From assembly GCF_016093545.1 (NCBI RefSeq), contig NZ_JADKYX010000010.1, positions 124,001 to 188,000 of the forward strand: a stretch of DNA of 64,000 nucleotides, in the 5' to 3' direction. The number at the start of each line of letters is the position of its first letter. Position 1 is the stretch's first letter. Both the position numbers and the translations under genes were made by a program. This DNA comes from Massilia rhizosphaerae. Its GTDB lineage: Bacteria; Pseudomonadota; Gammaproteobacteria; Burkholderiales; Burkholderiaceae_D. Below, piece by piece: positions 23,885-32,101 of this stretch. Under the pieces are notes generated by a model. It saw only the letters and a list, made by a program, of their open reading frames with translations. It searched no databases and had not been told where the DNA came from.

Positions 23885-26587
23885 ATGGACGGCGCCACAC
23901 GGGGTTTCACGCGCCGCGACTTCTTCCGCGCCACGACACTGGCGGCCGCGCTGCCGCTGGGCCATCCTTCAGCTGCCGCCCCCGCCGCACCGTCTGCCGC
24001 CACCGCGCCGGCCGACGGCGCCGACGTGTCCTGGCTGGAAGGCCGCCCGGACGGCAGCGCCGGCGCCACGTTCGGCGTGCCGTGGCCGCGCGGCGCGTTC
24101 CCCAAGGACCAGCCGTTCGCCGTCGAGGGCGCGTCCGGCGACGTGCCGGCGCAAACCTGGCCGCTCGCGTTCTGGCCGGACGGTTCGCTGAAATGGACGG
24201 CCCATGCGCTGGGCAGCGATGCCCATCCGGACGCCGCCCTGCGCGTGCGCCCGGGCACGTCGCGCGCCCGCGCCCAGCACCACGTCACCGTGCGGCGCGG
24301 GCCCGACGGCGTCGTCGCCGTGGACACGGGCGTGATCGAATGCGCCGTGCCGCCGCGCGGGCCCGTGCTCGTGCGGACCATTCGCCGCGCGGGAGGCGAC
24401 ATCGCGCGCGACGTGCGCCTCGTCGCGCTGTGCGACGACGCGCCGGAAGGCAGCACGCGCCGCGCCGAATTCCAGAGCGACGTCGAACGCGTGACGGTGG
24501 AGCAGGAAGGCTTGGTGCGCAGCGTCGTCAAGGTGGAAGGCCGGCACCGCAACCGGGAGCGCGGCTGGCTGCCGTTCACCGTCCGCCTGTATTTTTACGC
24601 CGGCGCCGAATCCGTGCGCATCATGCACACCTTCGTCTTCGACGGCGACGAGCACCGGGATTTCGTGCGCGGCATCGGTCTTTCGTTCGACGTGCCCATG
24701 CGCGACGAACTCCACGACCGCCACGTGCGCTTCGCCGGCGAGAACGGTGGCCTGTGGGCGGAAGGCGTGCGCAACCTGACGGGCCTGCGGCGCGATCCCG
24801 GCGCCGACGTGCGTCGCGCCCAGCTGGCGGGCGAGCGCTGCCCGCCCGCGTCGGACCGGGTACGCCCGCTGCTGCACCTCGTGCCGGCGTGGGGCGACGT
24901 GTCGCTGTCCCAGCTTTCCGCCGACGGCTTCCGCATCCGCAAGCGCACCAAGGCCGGCTGCGGGTGGATCGAGGCCGCATGGGGCCGGCGCGCGCCGGGC
25001 TGCGGTTATGTGGGCGGCGTCTCGGGCGGCGTCGCGTTCGGCCTGCGCGACTTCTGGCAGCGCCACCCGACGCAGCTGGACATCCGCGACGCCCACACGG
25101 ACACCGCGCGCGCCACGGTCTGGATGTGGTCCCCGGACGCGCCCGCGATGGACCTGCGCTTCTACCACGACGGCATGGGCATGGCCACCCATGCGCAGGA
25201 ATTGCAGGGTCTCGACATCACGTACGAGGACTACGAAAAGGGCTTCGGCACGCCGGTGGGCGTCGCGCGCAGCAGCGAGATCACCTTGTGGGCGTTCGAG
25301 GCGACGCCGCCGCGCGAGCACCTCGTGCGCATCGCGCAAGCGGTGCAGACCCCGCCGCAGCTGGTGCCCGCGCCCGCGCACATGCTGGCGACCGAGGTGT
25401 TCGGGACGCTGTGGTCGCTGCCCGACCGGACCACGCCCGCCCGCGCCGCCATCGAGGACCAGCTGGACGCCCGCTTCGCGTTCTACCGCAACGAGGTCGA
25501 ACAGCGCCATTGGTACGGGTTCTGGGACTACGGCGACATCCGCCACACCTACGACGCCGACCGCCACGAGTGGCGCTACGACGTGGGCGGCTTCGCCTGG
25601 GACAATTCGGAACTGTCGCCCGACCTGTGGCTGTGGTACTCGTTCCTGCGCACCGGCCGCGCCGACGTCTTCCGCATGGGCGAGGCGATGGAGCGCCACA
25701 CGAGCGAGGTCGATACCTATCATGCCGGCCGCTTCGCCGGCCTCGGTTCGCGCCACAACGTGCAGCACTGGGGCTGCAGCGCCAAGCAGGTGCGCATCAG
25801 CACGGCCGTCTACAAGCGTTTCTACTACTACCTGACGGGCGACGAGCGCATCGGCGACATCCTGCGCGAAGTGCTGGAGGCGGACCGCAAGCTGGACGCC
25901 GTGGACCCGGTGCGCAAGCTGGCGAACCAGCCGCCCAAGGGCCCGTATCCGGCGCGAATCAGCTTCGGCACGGACTGGGCATCGCTCGTCGCGAACTGGC
26001 TCACGGAATGGGAGCGCAGCGGCAGCACGCATTACCGCGACAAGATCCTGACCGGCATGCGCGACATCGCCGCCATGCCGCACGGCTTCTTCAACGGCGA
26101 CCGCATGGGCTACGAGCCGGACACCGGCCACCTGCACAATATGATCGGCAACGGCGTGAAGGCGCTGCACCTGAACGCCGTGTTCGGCGCCGTCGAGATC
26201 TTCGACGAATTGATCCGCCTGACGGGCGACCGGGCGTTCGAGGCGGCGTGGCTGGATTACTGCGAGCTGTTCAACGCGCCCGAGGACGAACAGCGCCGGC
26301 GCCTCGGCAAGCCGCACGGCGCCACGCACGCGCTGTACGTGGGCCACTCGCGCCTGACCGCATACGCCGCCTGGAAGCGGCACGACCCCGCGCTGGCCCG
26401 CCGCGCCTGGCGCGAGTTCGCCGGCGAGCACGCGCCGCGGCCGTTCCGCACGGTCCACGTGGCGGGGCCGGACGTCCTGAACCCCGTCGACGAAGTCCCG
26501 TGGGCCAGCACCAACGAGACGGCGCAATGGGGACTGGCCGCCATCCAGAACCTGGCGCTGATCGGCGCCGCACTGCCCCGCACTTGA
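23885..26587 (+). CDS. Exo-rhamnogalacturonan lyase-like protein (PL26 / PcRGLX type)
   Basis: A 900-residue exported protein with a twin-arginine signal (TRRDFFRATTLAAALPLG, Arg10-Arg11). The N-terminal beta domain carries the family-like VSWLEGRPDG, FGVPWPRGAFPKDQPF and WPLAFWPDGSLKWTAHA. Later come the alpha/alpha toroid region (WYGFWDYGDIRHTYD, WDNSELSPDLWLWYSFLRTG, RHNVQHWGCSAKQ) and a C-terminal helical end. PL26 enzymes remove units from the end of RG-I chains by beta-elimination. The assignment is by motif resemblance, not alignment. It is tightly coupled to the DUF4861-like gene. Confidence 0.75.
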   Translation: MDGATRGFTRRDFFRATTLAAALPLGHPSAAAPAAPSAATAPADGADVSWLEGRPDGSAGATFGVPWPRGAFPKDQPFAVEGASGDVPAQTWPLAFWPDGSLKWTAHALGSDAHPDAALRVRPGTSRARAQHHVTVRRGPDGVVAVDTGVIECAVPPRGPVLVRTIRRAGGDIARDVRLVALCDDAPEGSTRRAEFQSDVERVTVEQEGLVRSVVKVEGRHRNRERGWLPFTVRLYFYAGAESVRIMHTFVFDGDEHRDFVRGIGLSFDVPMRDELHDRHVRFAGENGGLWAEGVRNLTGLRRDPGADVRRAQLAGERCPPASDRVRPLLHLVPAWGDVSLSQLSADGFRIRKRTKAGCGWIEAAWGRRAPGCGYVGGVSGGVAFGLRDFWQRHPTQLDIRDAHTDTARATVWMWSPDAPAMDLRFYHDGMGMATHAQELQGLDITYEDYEKGFGTPVGVARSSEITLWAFEATPPREHLVRIAQAVQTPPQLVPAPAHMLATEVFGTLWSLPDRTTPARAAIEDQLDARFAFYRNEVEQRHWYGFWDYGDIRHTYDADRHEWRYDVGGFAWDNSELSPDLWLWYSFLRTGRADVFRMGEAMERHTSEVDTYHAGRFAGLGSRHNVQHWGCSAKQVRISTAVYKRFYYYLTGDERIGDILREVLEADRKLDAVDPVRKLANQPPKGPYPARISFGTDWASLVANWLTEWERSGSTHYRDKILTGMRDIAAMPHGFFNGDRMGYEPDTGHLHNMIGNGVKALHLNAVFGAVEIFDELIRLTGDRAFEAAWLDYCELFNAPEDEQRRRLGKPHGATHALYVGHSRLTAYAAWKRHDPALARRAWREFAGEHAPRPFRTVHVAGPDVLNPVDEVPWASTNETAQWGLAAIQNLALIGAALPRT

Positions 26588-26595
26588 AACCTGTT

Positions 26596-26699
26596 CCAGT
26601 AGGGTGGGGTGATTGATGCCGGCGGCATCAATCACGTGCCCACCATGCGTTCGTGGACCGGCTTGCGTTTGGTGGGCACAGAGGTGCCCACCCTACTGG
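26596..26699. repeat. Dispersed palindromic intergenic repeat, copy 2
   Basis: A 104-base element bounded by a perfect 12-base inverted repeat, CCAGTAGGGTGG (26596-26607) and CCACCCTACTGG (26688-26699). Inside is a second perfect palindrome (GATTGATGCC/GGCATCAATC) and the GGTGGGCAC/GTGCCCACC arms. It lies between the PL26-like and PL9-like genes and could form a strong hairpin in mRNA. It resembles MITE/REP-type elements; no coding capacity. Confidence 0.75.
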
Positions 26700-26721
26700 C
26701 ATACTCTGTTAGGAGAATAGT

Positions 26722-28017
26722 TTGCGTCCCTGCTCTTTCATCGCTGCGGCCTTCCTGGCCGTTCCCGCCAGCGCGGCGACCTATTACGTGGCCCCCACCG
26801 GGAGCGACACGGCCGCCGGCACCTTGGGCGCGCCGTGGCAGTCGTTCGCCCACGCGCAGGCCGTCGCGCAGCCCGGCGACACCGTGTATTTCCGCGGCGG
26901 CCGCTACGTCTACACGCATGCGACGGCGGCCTGCGCATCGCGCCGCGCGGCCGTCGCCGCCATCGTCCTCGACAAGAGCGGCACGGAGGCGCAGCCGATC
27001 CGCTACTGGGCGTATCCGGGCGAGACGCCCGTGTTCGATTTCGCCGCGATGAAGGACGATTGCCGCATCAAGGGCATCGAAGTCGTCGCCGACTGGATCC
27101 GCCTGAAAGGCCTGGAGATCACCGGTGCGCCGCAGCAGCCGGACAATCGGCTGAACCACGAATCGTGGGGCGTGTGGATCAAGGCGAACCACGACGTGTT
27201 CGAGCAACTGAACCTGCACCACAACATGGGACCCGGGCTGTTCATCAAGGACGGCGGCTGGAACCTCGTGCTGAACAGCGATTCGCACCACAACTACGAC
27301 CCGTACACGTCGAACGGCGCGGGCCAGAGCGCGGACGGCTTCGGCGCCCACGTCAGCGCCGGCCACCCGGGCAACGTGTTCCGCGGCTGCCGCGCGTGGG
27401 CGAACTCGGACGACGGCTTCGACCTGATCAACGCCTACTCCCCGGTGACGATCGAGTCTTCGTGGGCCTGGCAGCAAGGCTATCTGCCCGGCACGCACAC
27501 GCCGCTGGCCGCGGGCAACGGCAACGGCATCAAGGCGGGCGGCTACAGCGGCAGGTACGTGCCGAACGGCGTCGAGCACGTCGTGCGCTTTTCCGTCGCC
27601 TTCGACAACAAGGTGTCCGGCTTCTATGCGAACCACCACCCGCTGGCGCTGGACTTCACCGGCAACACGGCGTTCGGCAATGCCGTCGACTTCAACATGC
27701 TGGGCATCGCGCCGGACGGCAGTCCGGTCTACCTGGGCCGGCTGCGCAACAACCTCGCCTACCCGTCGGCGGCCAAGGTCAAGATCGGCGCCAGCGACAG
27801 CGCGGCCAATTCCTGGGACCTGGGCCTGGCGCTCTCTCCGGCGGACTTCGACAGCGTGGCGGCCGCCGGCTGGGACGCCCCCCGCAAGCCGGACGGCAGC
27901 CTGCCCGACGTCCCCATGTTCCACCCCAGCGCGGCCAGCGCCGTCGTCGACAAGGGCGTCGACATTGGGCTACCCTACCGGGGCAAGGCGCCGGACCTGG
28001 GCGCGTTCGAGCGCTGA
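26722..28017 (+). CDS. Right-handed beta-helix polysaccharide lyase, probable PL9
   Basis: A 431-residue secreted protein. The TTG start at 26722 follows AGGAGAATAG and opens a signal peptide (FIAAAFLAVPASA). The mature start YYVAPTGSDTAAGTLGAPW and GDTVYFRGGRY are typical of the PL9 beta-helix. So are the DDGFDLI turn and the GNGNGIK motif, whose Lys271 is the likely catalytic base. PL9 includes pectate lyases and RG-I endolyases. Given the neighbours, RG-I cleavage is likelier. The repeat element just upstream separates it from the PL26-like gene. Confidence 0.8.
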   Translation: MRPCSFIAAAFLAVPASAATYYVAPTGSDTAAGTLGAPWQSFAHAQAVAQPGDTVYFRGGRYVYTHATAACASRRAAVAAIVLDKSGTEAQPIRYWAYPGETPVFDFAAMKDDCRIKGIEVVADWIRLKGLEITGAPQQPDNRLNHESWGVWIKANHDVFEQLNLHHNMGPGLFIKDGGWNLVLNSDSHHNYDPYTSNGAGQSADGFGAHVSAGHPGNVFRGCRAWANSDDGFDLINAYSPVTIESSWAWQQGYLPGTHTPLAAGNGNGIKAGGYSGRYVPNGVEHVVRFSVAFDNKVSGFYANHHPLALDFTGNTAFGNAVDFNMLGIAPDGSPVYLGRLRNNLAYPSAAKVKIGASDSAANSWDLGLALSPADFDSVAAAGWDAPRKPDGSLPDVPMFHPSAASAVVDKGVDIGLPYRGKAPDLGAFER

Positions 28018-28030
28018 ACCTCCATCGACC

Positions 28031-29323
28031 ATGAGACACATGAATCCATCCTTCCGCGGCGCCGCCGGCGCCCTCCTCCTTGCCGCCTGCGCGGCCCAGG
28101 CCCACGCGGCCGGCGCGTGGCAATTCGCTTTCGGTCCCGGCAAGGCGCCGGCCGGCTACACGCAGGTCGACACCGACTACACGCCCGCGCGCGGCTACGG
28201 CTTCGAGCCGGGCGGCCGGCCGGACGGCGTCCATCCTTATTACTTTTCCGTCGATCTCCCGGACGGCAATTACGCGGTGACCGTCACGCTGGGCGACGAC
28301 AAGGCGGCCGCCACGACGACTGTGAAAGCGGAACTGCGCCGCCTGATGCTGGAAAACGTCGGCACCCGGCCGGGCGAGACGATCACGAAGACCTTCGACG
28401 TCAACGTGCGCACGCCCGCGATCGCGGCGGCGAACGGCATCGCGGCCGGGCAGGTAAAACTGAAGGCGCCGCGCGAGACGGTCACGGAAGCGTGGGCCTG
28501 GGACCGGCGCCTGACCCTGGAAATCAACGGCGCGCACCCGGCCGTGCGCACGATCGCGATCGCACCCGTCGACGTACCGACGTTGTTCCTGCTGGGCGAT
28601 TCGACTGTCTGCGACCAGCCGGCGGAACCCTACGACAGCTGGGGCCAGATGCTGCCGCGCTTCTTCAAGCCCGGCATCGCCGTCGCCAACCACGGCGAAT
28701 CCGGAGAGACTTACCGCGACTCGCTCGCGCGCCGCCGCCTCGACAAGATCCTCAGCGTGATGAAGCCGGGCGACACGGTCGTCATGCAGTTCGGCCACAA
28801 CGACCAGAAGCAGATCAAGACCGGCAAGGGCGGCCCGTTCACGACCTACAAGGCGGAGATCAAGGCCCACGTGGACGCCATCCGTGCGCACGGCGGACTG
28901 CCCGTGATCGTGTCGCCGATGGAGCGCCGCGGCTTCGACGCGAACGGCCACGTCATCCCGTCATTGAAGGATTACGCGGAGGCCGCGCGCCAGTCCGCGC
29001 GCGAACTGGACGTGCCGTTCGTCGACCTGAACACGATGAGCAAGGCGTTCTACGAAGCGCTCGGGCCGGAAGGGTCGAAGGCCGCGTTCGCGCTGCCGGC
29101 GCCGGGCCGGCTGGACAACACGCACCACGACAATTACGGCGCCTACGAACTGGCCAAGGCCGTCGTGCTGGGCCTCGCGCAGGCGCGCGTGCCGGCGGCG
29201 CGGTTCATCGTCGACGGCTTCACGTTCGACCCCGCGCATCCCGATCCGGTCGCGGCCTTCGCCGTGGCGGCGAGCCCGCACCATACCGAACAACGCCCGC
29301 TGGGCGACGAGGCGCACAAATGA
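28031..29323 (+). CDS. Rhamnogalacturonan acetylesterase (CE12, SGNH hydrolase)
   Basis: A 430-residue secreted protein. After a signal peptide (GALLLAACAAQAHA) comes a beta-sandwich domain (about 29-180) and then an SGNH esterase. GDST contains Ser191, GHND is at 255-258, and a D-N-T-H pair lies at 362-365. It removes acetyl groups from galacturonate in RG-I so that lyases can act. It lies 13 bases after the PL9 gene and its TGA overlaps the start of the GH43 gene, placing it inside the operon. Confidence 0.88.
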   Translation: MRHMNPSFRGAAGALLLAACAAQAHAAGAWQFAFGPGKAPAGYTQVDTDYTPARGYGFEPGGRPDGVHPYYFSVDLPDGNYAVTVTLGDDKAAATTTVKAELRRLMLENVGTRPGETITKTFDVNVRTPAIAAANGIAAGQVKLKAPRETVTEAWAWDRRLTLEINGAHPAVRTIAIAPVDVPTLFLLGDSTVCDQPAEPYDSWGQMLPRFFKPGIAVANHGESGETYRDSLARRRLDKILSVMKPGDTVVMQFGHNDQKQIKTGKGGPFTTYKAEIKAHVDAIRAHGGLPVIVSPMERRGFDANGHVIPSLKDYAEAARQSARELDVPFVDLNTMSKAFYEALGPEGSKAAFALPAPGRLDNTHHDNYGAYELAKAVVLGLAQARVPAARFIVDGFTFDPAHPDPVAAFAVAASPHHTEQRPLGDEAHK

Positions 29324-30288
29324 AGCGGCGCGCGGCATTGGCCGCCATCGCCGCCGGCGCGCTGGCCGGCTGCGCGACCGTCGCGCCGTCCCGCGACGCG
29401 TACGTGTTCGCCTACTTCATCGGCAACGGCGAGGACGGCCTGCACCTGGCCGGCAGCCGCGACGGCTACCATTGGGAAGCGTTGAACGGCGGCCGCAGCT
29501 TCCTCGCGCCCGAAGTCGGCAAGGCGAAACTGATGCGCGACCCATGCATCCTGCGCGGCCCGGACGGCATCTACCGCATGGTGTGGACGAGCGGCTGGAA
29601 CGAAGGCGGCATCGGCTACGCGTCCTCGCCCGACCTCGTGCACTGGTCGCCCCAGCGCGAACTGCCCGTGATGGCGCACGAGCCGACCGCACTCAACGCA
29701 TGGGCGCCGGAAATCGCGTGGGACGAGAAGCGCGGCGAATACCTGATCTTCTGGTCGTCGACGATCCCCGGCCGCTTCCCGCAATCCGACGCGGCCGGCG
29801 ACGCCGCAGGCACGAACAAATACAACCACCGCATCTACGCGACGACGACGCGCGACTTCGCGACCTTCACGCCCACGCGCCTGTTCTACGACCCCGGCTT
29901 TTCCGTCATCGACGCGACCTTCGTGCGCACGACGCGGGGCGACTGGCTGCTCGTGAAGGACGAGACGCGCCACCCGCCGCGCAAATACCTGCAGCTGGCG
30001 CGGGCGGCCAGCCTGCAGGGCCCGTTCGCGCCGCTGGGCGCCCCGATCACGCCTGCCGGGCTGTGGACGGAAGGTCCGACGGCGCTGCAGGTGGGCGACG
30101 ACGTCATCGTGTACTACGACGCCTACATGACGAAACACTACGGCGCGCTGCGTTCGCGCGATCTCGTGCATTGGGAAGACGTGACCGCCAGCATGCATTT
30201 CCCCGATGAAGGCACGGCGCGGCGCATGCGGCACGGCACGGCGCTGCGGGTGTCCGCGGGAATCCTCGACGCGTTGCCACGACGGTAA
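29320..30288 (+). CDS. GH43-type glycosidase lipoprotein
   Basis: A 322-residue five-bladed propeller-type glycosidase with a lipobox (LAGC, Cys about 18), so it is anchored to a membrane. Features are AYFIGNGEDGLHLAGSRDG, the acidic MRDPCILRGPDGIYRMVW, HWSPQRELPVM, NAWAPEIAWDEKRGEYLIFWSS and WTEGPTALQVGDD with the likely catalytic Glu. GH43 members usually cut arabinose, xylose or galactose side chains. Its ATG overlaps the previous stop (ATGA). It appears to be the last gene of the plus-strand RG-I operon. Confidence 0.82.
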   Translation: MKRRAALAAIAAGALAGCATVAPSRDAYVFAYFIGNGEDGLHLAGSRDGYHWEALNGGRSFLAPEVGKAKLMRDPCILRGPDGIYRMVWTSGWNEGGIGYASSPDLVHWSPQRELPVMAHEPTALNAWAPEIAWDEKRGEYLIFWSSTIPGRFPQSDAAGDAAGTNKYNHRIYATTTRDFATFTPTRLFYDPGFSVIDATFVRTTRGDWLLVKDETRHPPRKYLQLARAASLQGPFAPLGAPITPAGLWTEGPTALQVGDDVIVYYDAYMTKHYGALRSRDLVHWEDVTASMHFPDEGTARRMRHGTALRVSAGILDALPRR

Positions 30289-30410
30289 TCGAGGGAAGCT
30301 GCTTGTAAGAGCCAGACTACAGCCTCGTTTGAGCGCGGGCAACGGTGCGCGGGAAGCTTGACAGTTGGAGTAACCTCGGTCGCTCCACGTCGTGATCCCG
30401 GAGGCGAACC

Positions 30411-30842
30411 GTGTCAATTGACCCATCACAACTCAATCAGGAGAACGAGGAACTGTTCAAGATCCCCGTTGTCCGCGAGGAGGCGTGGGTCGAGAAACGG
30501 ATCGTCGACTCGGGGCGCGGCGTACGCATCCACAAGACCGTCGCCGAACACCCCTGCCGGATCGACGAAAGCCTGATGCACGACGACGTCCAGGTCAACC
30601 ACGTGCCGGTGGACCGCATCGTCCCGCTGGACCAGGCGCCCGCGACCCGCTACGAAGGGGATACGCTCGTGGTCCCGATCCTTGAAGAAGTGCTGGTCGT
30701 CGAACGGCGCCTGCGCATCAAGGAAGAGCTCCACATCACCCGCACCCGCCGCGAGGAACGCCACGTCGACACCGTCATGCTCAAGTCCGAGCAGGTCGGC
30801 GTGGAGCGCTTCGACGAGCACGGCGACACATCAACCACGTGA
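30411..30842 (+). CDS. Single-domain DUF2382 (YsnF/AvaK) protein
   Basis: A 143-residue protein from GTG 30411, preceded by GGAGGCGAACC. It has the DUF2382 pattern of charged repeated strands: IPVVREEAWVEKRIV, GVRIHKTVAEHP and then LVVPILEEVLVVERRLRIKEELHITR. The family is linked to stress tolerance and membrane or thylakoid association but has no defined activity. It stands 20 bases before a larger protein of the same family, and the two are clearly related. Confidence 0.85.
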   Translation: MSIDPSQLNQENEELFKIPVVREEAWVEKRIVDSGRGVRIHKTVAEHPCRIDESLMHDDVQVNHVPVDRIVPLDQAPATRYEGDTLVVPILEEVLVVERRLRIKEELHITRTRREERHVDTVMLKSEQVGVERFDEHGDTSTT

Positions 30843-30862
30843 CAATCACTGGAGGACGCATC

Positions 30863-32056
30863 ATGCAACATACCCTAGTCGCGGTTTTCGACAACCGCAG
30901 CGATGCCCAGAACGCGCTGGACGAACTGCTGGCGTCAGGCTTCACACGCGAGAACGTCAACGTGTCCAGCGCCGACCTGTCCGGCACCACCGCCGGCACA
31001 ATCGCCGGCACGACCACCGACACGACGACCCGCACCACCCATGAGGAAGGCGTCGGCGCCTCGATCAAGCACTTCTTCGAGAACCTGTTCGGCACCGACC
31101 ACGACGAACACGCCATCCGCTATTCGAACGCCGTCACGGCCGGCCAGCACGTGCTGACCCTGACGACCGACTCCGAGCCCGAGGTCGAGCGCGCGGCCGA
31201 CCTGATCGAGCGCTTCGGCCCCATCGACATCGACGAGCGCCACGACCTGACGGGCAATGCCGCCACGCTGGGCGCGGGCGCCTACCAGCCGTCCACGTCG
31301 CAGGCGACGGCGGGCACGATGCAGTCCGGGACGCAAAGCGGCAGCATGTCGGGCAACCTGTCCGACACGCGCGCCGACCTGCGCACCGATTCGCTGCAGC
31401 GCGACACGGCCGTCGACAGGACCATCGACAAGACCGGCAAGGCCGCGATCCCCGTCCTGCAGGAAGAGGTCCGGATCGGCAAGCGCGTGGTCGAACGGGG
31501 CGGCGTGCGCGTGTTCTCGCGCGTCGTCGAGACGCCCGTGAACGAAACGGTGGCGCTGCGCGAGGAACACGTCAGCGTGGAACGCCACCCGGTCGACCAG
31601 CCGGTCAATCCGGCCGATGCCGCCGCGTTCAAGGACAAGACGATCGAGCTGCGCGAAACGGCCGAGGAAGCCGTCGTGCAGAAGTCCGCCCGCGTGGTGG
31701 AGGAAGTCGTCGTCGGCAAGGAAGTCAGCCAGCGCCAGCAAAACGTCAAGGACACGGTGCGCCACACGGAAGTCGAGGTCCAGCCGCTGCAGGGCACGGC
31801 CGACGACGACGCGTACTACCGCCAGGACTGGCAGACGAATTACGCACGCCTGGGCGGCACCTACGACGACTACGCGCCGGCCTACCGCTACGGCTACGAG
31901 ATGCGCCGCAACGCCCGCTACCAGGGCCGCGACTGGGACGACGTCGAGTCCGACCTGCGCAGCGACTGGGATACGCGCTACGGCGACAGGGGCACCTCGA
32001 CGTGGGAGCGCATGAAGGCGGCCGTGCGCTCGGGATGGGACCGCATGACGTCCTGA
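30863..32056 (+). CDS. YsnF/AvaK stress protein: heat-induced-type N domain plus DUF2382
   Basis: A 397-residue protein. The N-terminal ferredoxin-like domain (HTLVAVFDNRSDAQNALDEL, about 1-105) is of the type called general stress protein 17M-like. It is followed by a low-complexity Ser/Thr/Gly linker (about 45-65 and 140-180), then DUF2382 (IPVLQEEVRIGKRVVERGG, VRHTEVEVQPL). It ends in an acidic/aromatic tail (YDDYAPAYRYGYEMRRN, DWDDVESDLRSDW). ATG 30863 follows GGAGGACGCATC. It is probably co-transcribed with the small DUF2382 gene before it. Confidence 0.85.
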   Translation: MQHTLVAVFDNRSDAQNALDELLASGFTRENVNVSSADLSGTTAGTIAGTTTDTTTRTTHEEGVGASIKHFFENLFGTDHDEHAIRYSNAVTAGQHVLTLTTDSEPEVERAADLIERFGPIDIDERHDLTGNAATLGAGAYQPSTSQATAGTMQSGTQSGSMSGNLSDTRADLRTDSLQRDTAVDRTIDKTGKAAIPVLQEEVRIGKRVVERGGVRVFSRVVETPVNETVALREEHVSVERHPVDQPVNPADAAAFKDKTIELRETAEEAVVQKSARVVEEVVVGKEVSQRQQNVKDTVRHTEVEVQPLQGTADDDAYYRQDWQTNYARLGGTYDDYAPAYRYGYEMRRNARYQGRDWDDVESDLRSDWDTRYGDRGTSTWERMKAAVRSGWDRMTS

Positions 32057-32101
32057 CGCAAGCGTTGCCTGCGGGGCGGGCGTGAGCGGTACAATGCGCC
32101 C

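Noticed and set aside
30358..30363. TTGACA as the -35 box of a promoter for the DUF2382 genes
   Set aside because: No acceptable -10 box is found 16-18 bases downstream.
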